The notes beneath the pieces are model-generated. The model saw only the letters and a program-made list of their open reading frames with translations. It was not told where the DNA came from and ran no database searches. Shown here in pieces: positions 58,260 to 64,000 of a stretch of DNA of 64,000 nt. Positions within the stretch are counted from its first letter, which is position 1, and every line of letters starts with the position of its first letter. The stretch spans positions 52,117,749 through 52,181,748 of the forward strand of contig CM039505.1 of NCBI GenBank assembly GCA_022432975.1, given 5' to 3'. Source of the stretch: Begonia masoniana. Lineage: Eukaryota > Streptophyta > Magnoliopsida > Cucurbitales > Begoniaceae. The position numbers and the translations under genes are program-made.

Positions 58260-59030
58260 TCAAGGTGGGATTAAAAAACGTAAATCTACAGCGTGAGTAT
58301 GCAGTGAAGGCCGAATTCGGGTTGGGTTCACATGTTTTTGAGCTGCCCATTGAAATGGTAATTGGGCTGGGCTGTCAAATTCAATTATAGAGCCCTTCTG
58401 CCCAACACCAGGCCCAGACCCAGGCCCAGGCCCTGTTGGCTGAAGAAGAACCCACTTCTTCTCATTCCTCTGGGCTGCTTCTTCCATCTCTGCGTGGGCC
58501 CACTTCTCTTCCTCCCTCTCCACTGTTTCTTCCTGCCCCTTCTTCTCGCCAGATTCGGAGGCCGACTTGTCTGTGCTCTTCTCTGTGCCTTGCCTCTCTT
58601 TCTTCGACAGAAACGCGGCATCTGCTAACCAGCGAAACACTGACGCCGACGATGGTAGCGCGGTGTACGCAGCTGAAGACGAAATCGCTGACCGCGCTGG
58701 GCTCGCGGGAAGGCTGCGGCTCGGGGCCGACAGCGTGATCGCCGGAGCTGGTGGGCCAAGTCGGAACGACCCGATACCTCTCACGCTCGTTCCTGGTCCA
58801 GCTTGCAGAAGTAACGGAAATGTTTCTTCGACTCCCTGCGCAGCCAGCCGAATCTGACCAAGGCCCGATGGTTCATCTGGGATTTGCTGCTTCGGGGGTG
58901 CTGCATTCAAAGCGTCTACTAGCTGGTCTAGCTTCGCCGTGATCATCGCCAACGTTCGCTCAATCTCTGGCAGCCGAGAGATGCTCGCTTTGATGGAGTC
59001 CATCTTCTGCCGCCATTCACCGTGAGCCAT
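58260..59030 (-). CDS. Gag-like protein of the retroelement, body 1
   Basis: Intact frame; the start at 59030 (MAHGEWRQKMDSIKASISRL) is chosen because the more upstream methionine codons lie in the primer-binding site or LTR. About 256 residues. An N-terminal helix-rich part (PEIERTLAMITAKLDQLVDA) resembles the coiled-coil start of gypsy gag; a proline/serine linker follows (LGPPAPAITLSAPSRSLPAS), then a glutamate/lysine helix (KGQEETVEREEEKWAHAEME). No CCHC zinc knuckle is visible. It would act in particle assembly only with enzymes from a full element. Function is inferred. Confidence 0.6.
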   Translation of the reverse strand: MAHGEWRQKMDSIKASISRLPEIERTLAMITAKLDQLVDALNAAPPKQQIPDEPSGLGQIRLAAQGVEETFPLLLQAGPGTSVRGIGSFRLGPPAPAITLSAPSRSLPASPARSAISSSAAYTALPSSASVFRWLADAAFLSKKERQGTEKSTDKSASESGEKKGQEETVEREEEKWAHAEMEEAAQRNEKKWVLLQPTGPGPGSGPGVGQKGSIIEFDSPAQLPFQWAAQKHVNPTRIRPSLHTHAVDLRFLIPP

Positions 59031-59044
59031 CCCCAGGTAAGGTT

Positions 59045-59056
59045 GCTCTGATACCA
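59045..59056 (-). other. Primer-binding site of the retroelement
   Basis: TGGTATCAGAGC on the minus strand, one base from the LTR2 end at 59058. Matches initiator-Met tRNA. Confidence 0.85.
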
Positions 59057-59057
59057 T

Positions 59058-59343
59058 TGATAGGGATCCTATTGTCTGCAAATAACAATCCCAAGCAAAA
59101 ACACAGCAACACTATACCAACGGCAAACAACTAGAAAAGATAACAAATGTGGAGGAATTATAGAGCCTCCACTCTCTCCCTTTGCTGAGTTATTCGAGAG
59201 CCTCTGCTTCTCTCCCAACTTTTCCCAGTTTTTCCACCCCCGTAACACTCCCCTCTCCTCACATTTATAACCCACAAAATAACAAACTCCTAACAACCCT
59301 AATAATATTTCCTAAAATACCCTTTACTAATATATTCCTAACA
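59058..59343 (-). repeat. LTR2 (central LTR)
   Basis: 286 bases, starting TGTTAGGAATATATTAG and ending ATCCCTATCA on the minus strand. It serves as 3' LTR for body 2 and 5' LTR for body 1. Confidence 0.9.
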
Positions 59344-59373
59344 ATACCGGCCGCTTAAAATTCCACCTTGTCC

Positions 59374-60150
59374 TCAAGGTGGGATTAAAAAACGTAAATC
59401 TACAGCGTGAGTATGCAGTGAAGGCCGAATTCGGGTTGGGTTCACATGTTTTTGAGCTGCCCATTGAAATGGTAATTGGGCTGGGCTGTCAAATTCAATT
59501 ATAGAGCCCTTCTGCCCAACACCAGGCCCAGACCCAGGCCCAGGCCCTGTTGGCTGAAGAAGAACCCACTTCTTCTCATTCCTCTGGGCTGCTTCTTCCA
59601 TCTCTGCGTGGGCCCACTTCTCTTCCTCCCTCTCCACTGTTTCTTCCTGCCCCTTCTTCTCGCCAGATTCGGAGCCGACTTGTCTGTGCTCTTCTCTGTG
59701 CCTTGCCTCTCTTTCTTCGACAGAACGCGGCATCTGCTAACCAGCGAAACACTGACGCCGACGATGGTTAGCGCGGTGTACGCAGCTGAAGACGAAATCG
59801 CTGACCGCGCTGGGCTCGCGGAAGGCTGCGGCTCGGGGCCGACAGCGTGATCGCCGGAGCTGGTGGGCCAAGTCGGAACGACCCGATACCTCTCACGCTC
59901 GTTCCTGGTCCAGCTTGCAGAAGTAACGGAAATGTTTCTTCGACTCCCTGCGCAGCCAGCCGAATCTGACCAAGGCCCGATGGTTCATCTGGGATTTGCT
60001 GCTTCGGGGGTGCTGCATTCAAAGCGTCTACTAGCTGGTCTAGCTTCGCCGTGATCATCGCCAACGTTCGCTCAATCTCTGGCAGCCGAGAGATGCTCGC
60101 TTTGATGGAGTCCATCTTCTGCCGCCATTCACCGTGAGCAATCCCCAGGT
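59374..60150 (-). pseudogene. Gag-like frame of body 2, frameshifted
   Basis: Nearly identical to body 1 but with single-base indels near 59671, 59725, 59768 and 59820, which split the frame into two open parts (about 60150-59768 and 59733-59374). Confidence 0.75.
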
Positions 60151-60162
60151 AAGGTTGCTCTG

Positions 60163-60259
60163 ACTCCCCTCTCCTCCATTTTATAACCCACAAAATAACA
60201 AACTCCTACAACCCTAATAATATTATCCTAAAATACCCTTTACTAATATATTCCTAACA
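60163..60259 (-). repeat. LTR3, truncated (5' LTR in element sense)
   Basis: Only the outer 97 bases remain (TGTTAGGAATATATTAG to GGAGAGGGGAGT). The remainder of the LTR and the first part of the primer-binding site are deleted, so TCAGAGC follows directly. Confidence 0.8.
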
Positions 60260-60264
60260 GAAAT

Positions 60265-63153
60265 CTAGCACAGGAAAAATCAGTATCTTTAAGATGAACA
60301 AAAAATCAGTATCTATAACCCGTGCAATGGTTCAGCTTGAACAAGGCGAAACCACTCAACAGTTGTAAATGGTCTTGCGCCCCCTATCAAAATTGGCTCA
60401 AGAAAGATGAATGTGTGTGCTTTATTATGTGAAGCAGAAAGCATGACGATTTGAACCGATGAGTTTGAATGTGAACAGAACTAAAGAACAAGTATGGACT
60501 ACATTGTTAACTACAGTTTACATCTTGAATCGAGTTCTTCTAAATTAGTTTATGGACTCCATTCGGCCTATGGATGAGTAGGAGACCTTACTTAGGTCAT
60601 TGAGACCTTAGGGTTCTGCTAAATTTGTATGTTCTAGTTCTCATAAGCTTTGGAAGAAGCTATGCCTTCGAGCATCAAAATGTGTCATCCTTAGATATTC
60701 TAATGAATCAAAGGGATAAGAGATGCATAAAACCACAAAAAAGCATGAAAAACAAAAGGCTCGATTGGTACGATCCCTCCGTCAAATCGAAATGTAAATA
60801 AAGTAGAATCACGAGATGTTAACTTCCTCGAAGATGATTTTACTAAGATAGAATAAATATATCAAAATATTGGATTGTATGAAGCAATTGAATTGATTAA
60901 AGCTGCTTTTTTATTTTTGTTTCGAAAATGACCGATATAATGCACTACTCTCAACAAAAGGTTAAACACAGCGAGAGGGTATAGACAACAAGGAAACCGG
61001 CTCTTTTGTGGTAAGATTTGCCTCAATTCGCCTCATTCTAGTTATTGTTGGTTTTGTTGAAATGAGATTGAAGCATAAGGTATGCAGGCTTTAGAAATCC
61101 ATGTATTATCTCAAACAATAATCTAGACAGTGGTACGTAAGATATCACCGAGTCATTACCACTAATGGGTTTACGATGGTCGTGTGTATGTCAAATAGTA
61201 TAAGAATAATTTGTTATCTTTTCATCGTATGTTAATGAAGTTTCACTAGCCGGAAATAACATGGACATGATCGTCGACACCCAAGGGTTGTCCTCTAATT
61301 TTGAGACTAGAAGCATGAGTTGAAAGCCTTAGAGATTGTTTGACAAAAGTTTTTGGTTTATCACAAAGCTCTCGAGTGATTTTTGGATTCGAAATTGCAA
61401 ATTTATAGACACTCTTGATAATAAGAGCGATTCCTTCGACCCAAATACGTGTCATGAGACTCGAGAAGAAAAAGAGATGTCTTGAGTTCGCTATGCTAGC
61501 AACTAGATTAAGATCAATTACACCTATGACTTTTCTACGAAAGAGAGCTCTACCATAACATGTCATTCGGGAGGGATGAAAAATATTTAATTTGATGCAA
61601 TCAAATCTGTCCCAAGGCATAATGAGACACGCTAATAGAAACGTTTGATGCTAGTATTGAAAGATTTAGCGTATTATTTCTAAACTTTTCTTTGTAGTTG
61701 TAGTTCATTTTGAGAATAAGTTCAGAAAACTATTTTTGGATTTTAAAAATCTCGTAGATACTCGAATATTTTTTACCTTTACGAGCTTCAATCTGTTTGT
61801 AGAAAGAAATTCTGTCAAAAGATGATTTTGAGAAAAAACACGGGAATAGAAATTCACACTATTGAATCATTAGATACTTAACATAGTGGGAAAACTTGTT
61901 TGACAGATCCTACTCCCCCGCTCATAATATCATCGGATCAGTTTTTACGTCTTTGAATAAGTCTTGGATGCGTGGTTTTGCAACGACAAAGCACGATCAT
62001 ATGATATTACTCACACATAGACATGATATACGTATGATGTTTATGTACAAGGAAATTTATAGTTTTACGCGTATCGTATCTCAATTTGGAGATGTATTTC
62101 GGCCTCTCCAAATAGACTCTTATGTTACACTAAATTGTTTGAAAACTCGATATAAGTTCAATTCATCGAATTTTATTCGATTTATTTAGTAGCTTACAAA
62201 ATTACTATAAAAACACGAACGATTCATGGGATTAGGCGATGTTAAAAATCACGACCTTAAAAAAAAAAAGTAAGTATTTTTCTGGTCGAAAATGGTGAAC
62301 TTGTGTAGCATATCTAAGAAACTATATGATATAGCCATTGAACATTTCTTGTTTTGTTCAGCTATGTTCTGAATTCCGCCATGGAAGGATGCTCAAACAG
62401 GTGGAAAAAGGGGATGGCCGGCTGCCGGGCATTGATGAGAGTCCAAGCAGGCCGGAACAAAAGGCAGGTGGGTTTGGTAATGATGAGTAGATGTTTTACA
62501 GCTGAAACTCCATCATCTTCTTTCCGTCATTTTCCAGTTTCATGTCTTCTTCCACTTTCAGGGCTGTCCACTGGACATTGGCTCTTTTCTGCTCCCCATG
62601 CCAACCCCTATCATCAATATGCTCACCCAATTCAGACACTTGAATGATTTCATTTTTTTGAAGATCCAACTTTTAACTGTCACTAATTGGATAAATTTGT
62701 AGCAGTACTCAAATTAAATTCTAACCTATACACGACCCTACGGGTCATAGTCTAAATTGCACTTTACCCTCTAGTTTTGATAGTCGACGGAGTTTTTCAA
62801 TGTTATCCAAACATTGTACCCCACCAAGAACATGTTTGTCCAAGGTCTTCATTCAATGTCCTTGTACCAGTCACCAAACAAGCAAATAAATGAACTATTT
62901 GACTGTAAATCCAGGTTGGGTATCGTAGGACCTGCCTTTATACTTCCATTTCTTGCCAATTACCACACAGGTTTGCTCTGTTTTTGCTCTGTTCTGCACT
63001 CTCTGAGTATCCGGCCGAACATTTTCAACGAGAGATTATATAAGGTGAAATAAATTATGTTAATACACAGGACATTCTATATAGAGAAGTCAAAAAAGCA
63101 GGAGAAAGAACTGTTATAAGAGGCTATGTAATTTTTCTTTTGAAATTTTCCAA
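60265..63153. other. Intergenic, no gene supported
   Basis: AT-rich. A stretch at 61797-61900 (TGTTTGTAGAAAGAAATTCTG, then AAAAGATGATTTTGAG) is a distant copy of the repeat near 56600 and 57155. Near 62752 the text AAATTGCACTTTACCCT resembles a family D MITE end. A frame at 62354-62647 contains RWKKGMAGCRALMRVQAGRN, without a family I can name. Confidence 0.45.
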
Positions 63154-64000
63154 TTAATTGTCTTCCTCCCGACTGGGTTTGGCCGAGGATGTCGAGCCCG
63201 AAGCAATCCCGATGACTTGGTTATGCGTAAATCTTTGTAGCTGAATCATCCGAGCGTAACACCCGTCCGGATGATTTTTCAAAAGATGCGAATGCGACCC
63301 CTGCTCGGCCACTTTTCCTTCATCGATCACAGCAATAACATGAGCATTTCTGATGGTCGAGAGTCGATGAGCCACGACTATGGTTGTTTTTCCCGAGCAT
63401 GCCCGGTCGAGAGCTTCCTGGACTGATCGCTCGGATTCGGCATCTAATGAACTGGTTGCTTCGTCAAGTAGCATCAGCTCTGCCTTCCTGACCAGAGCTC
63501 TAGCAATGGCGATCCTTTGTTTCTGCCCACCTGATAGTTGAATACCTCTTTCCCCTACAAATGTTTTGTACCCATCAGGCAATGATGATATGAACTTATG
63601 GGCGTTGGCCAGTGTGGCTGCTTCAATTATCTCTGTTTCGGTGGCTGATTCCCGGCCATAAGCAATGTTTTCGTAGATGGTCGAGGCAAACAGGCATGGC
63701 TCCTGAGGAACTATTGCAATGTGCTGTCTGAGGGACTTGAGATTGTATTTTCTGATATCTTTCCCGTCGATCATGACTCGTCCAGATGTCGGCTCGTAGA
63801 ACCTCTGGATTAGTGCAATTACCGAGCTTTTACCGCACCCGCTTGGCCCAACTAGGGCAAGAGTCTTGCCCGAACGAGCCCGGAGAGTGAGGTCGCGGAA
63901 AATCGGGACGTCAGATCGACTCGGGTAAGAAAAGTCGACGTGTTTGAATTCGACTTCGCCTCGTAATCGGTCTTGGACTGGTGTGGCATTTAGATCGTCG
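63154..64000 (-). CDS. ABCB1: ABCB-type auxin transporter, C-terminal nucleotide-binding domain (partial)
   Basis: P-glycoprotein-type ABC transporter of the plasma membrane; plant ABCB1/PGP1 exports auxin. Only the last 281 residues are in the window; the frame is open to the right edge. Second nucleotide-binding domain: [20 protein letters not shown], Walker [11 protein letters not shown]-loop VPQEPCLF, signature [15 protein letters not shown], Walker [14 protein letters not shown]-loop [13 protein letters not shown]. All catalytic residues are intact. The tail [20 protein letters not shown] then [11 protein letters not shown] is what I recall for ABCB1 rather than ABCB19. It ends [11 protein letters not shown]. 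The methionine at 63774 is internal, not the start. Confidence 0.95.
   Translation of the reverse strand, partial: DDLNATPVQDRLRGEVEFKHVDFSYPSRSDVPIFRDLTLRARSGKTLALVGPSGCGKSSVIALIQRFYEPTSGRVMIDGKDIRKYNLKSLRQHIAIVPQEPCLFASTIYENIAYGRESATETEIIEAATLANAHKFISSLPDGYKTFVGERGIQLSGGQKQRIAIARALVRKAELMLLDEATSSLDAESERSVQEALDRACSGKTTIVVAHRLSTIRNAHVIAVIDEGKVAEQGSHSHLLKNHPDGCYARMIQLQRFTHNQVIGIASGSTSSAKPSREEDN

Larger units (their letters stand above)
57946..60264 (-). mobile_element. Three-LTR tandem gag-only retroelement (TR-GAG type)
   Basis: Minus-strand order: LTR3 fragment (60259-60163), body 2, LTR2 (59343-59058), body 1, LTR1 (58229-57951). The direct repeat GAAAT stands outside both ends (57946-57950, 60260-60264), so this is one insertion. 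LTRs begin TGTTAGGAATATATTAG and end CCTATCA. A primer-binding site complementary to initiator-Met tRNA (TGGTATCAGAGC) lies at 59056-59045. Each body holds a gag-like frame, but no protease, reverse transcriptase or integrase. The tail HLEDKVEF at the body's 3' end is the gypsy-polyprotein terminus, which places the parent in Ty3/gypsy. Confidence 0.85.

Noticed and set aside
58362..58857. Plus-strand frames opposite the gag-like ORF
   Set aside because: They are the complement of a GC-rich, open minus-strand frame and occur in both bodies for that reason.
62354..62647. 97-residue frame with RWKKGMAGCRALMRVQAGRN
   Set aside because: The basic stretch faintly recalls IQ-type motifs, but no complete motif or splice partners are found.
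1..64000. CRISPR arrays, bacterial operons or a defence system
   Set aside because: The spliced genes and plant transposons show eukaryotic nuclear DNA; the tandem arrays have no spacer structure.

Overview
The window is nuclear DNA from a flowering plant, most likely a eudicot. Evidence: AT-rich intergenic DNA, short exons with GT-AG introns that splice into typical plant proteins, a plant-only microRNA gene (MIR530), SAUR and HIPP genes, and many plant-type transposable elements (copia, Ty3/gypsy-like, hAT, foldback MITEs). I cannot name the species. All gene models were spliced by eye: exon phases agree, every complete CDS is a multiple of three, and the proteins match their families from end to end.

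Layout. 1-1928: 5' part of a copia retrotransposon on the minus strand (gag with a stop, primer-binding site, LTR), running off the left edge. 3850-12473: PIP5K (MORN-repeat phosphatidylinositol-4-phosphate 5-kinase, plus), whose fourth intron carries a 2.47-kb solo LTR with a target-site duplication. 13497-15802: alpha-type carbonic anhydrase (minus), convergent with PIP5K. 16613-19123: translin (minus). 19230-20850: foldback elements. 21067-23117: EMC5/membrane magnesium transporter (plus). 24325-26083: a hAT element with a second hAT nested in it. 27115-27501: intronless SAUR (minus). 30897-32849: a foldback MITE with a 9-bp target duplication, next to a nearly perfect 51-bp tandem array. 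34028-40989: a 3.3-kb tandem duplication full of MITEs. 41483-42934: two-domain HIPP metal-binding prenylated protein (minus). 47099-52454: organellar-type histidyl-tRNA synthetase (plus, 11 exons). 54118-54218: MIR530 hairpin (plus), followed by about 3 kb of degenerate repeats. 57946-60264: a three-LTR, two-body gag-only retroelement. 63154-64000: C-terminal end of an ABCB1/PGP1-type auxin transporter (minus), running off the right edge.

The genes do not form a pathway. Some auxin-linked genes are present (SAUR, ABCB1), and PIP5K acts in membrane signalling, but I see no functional cluster. The unusual content is in the repeats: several insertions can be dated relative to each other (empty site versus filled site, nested insertions), two genes carry large insertions inside introns yet keep intact reading frames, and the MIR530 locus sits in an odd family of local repeats.
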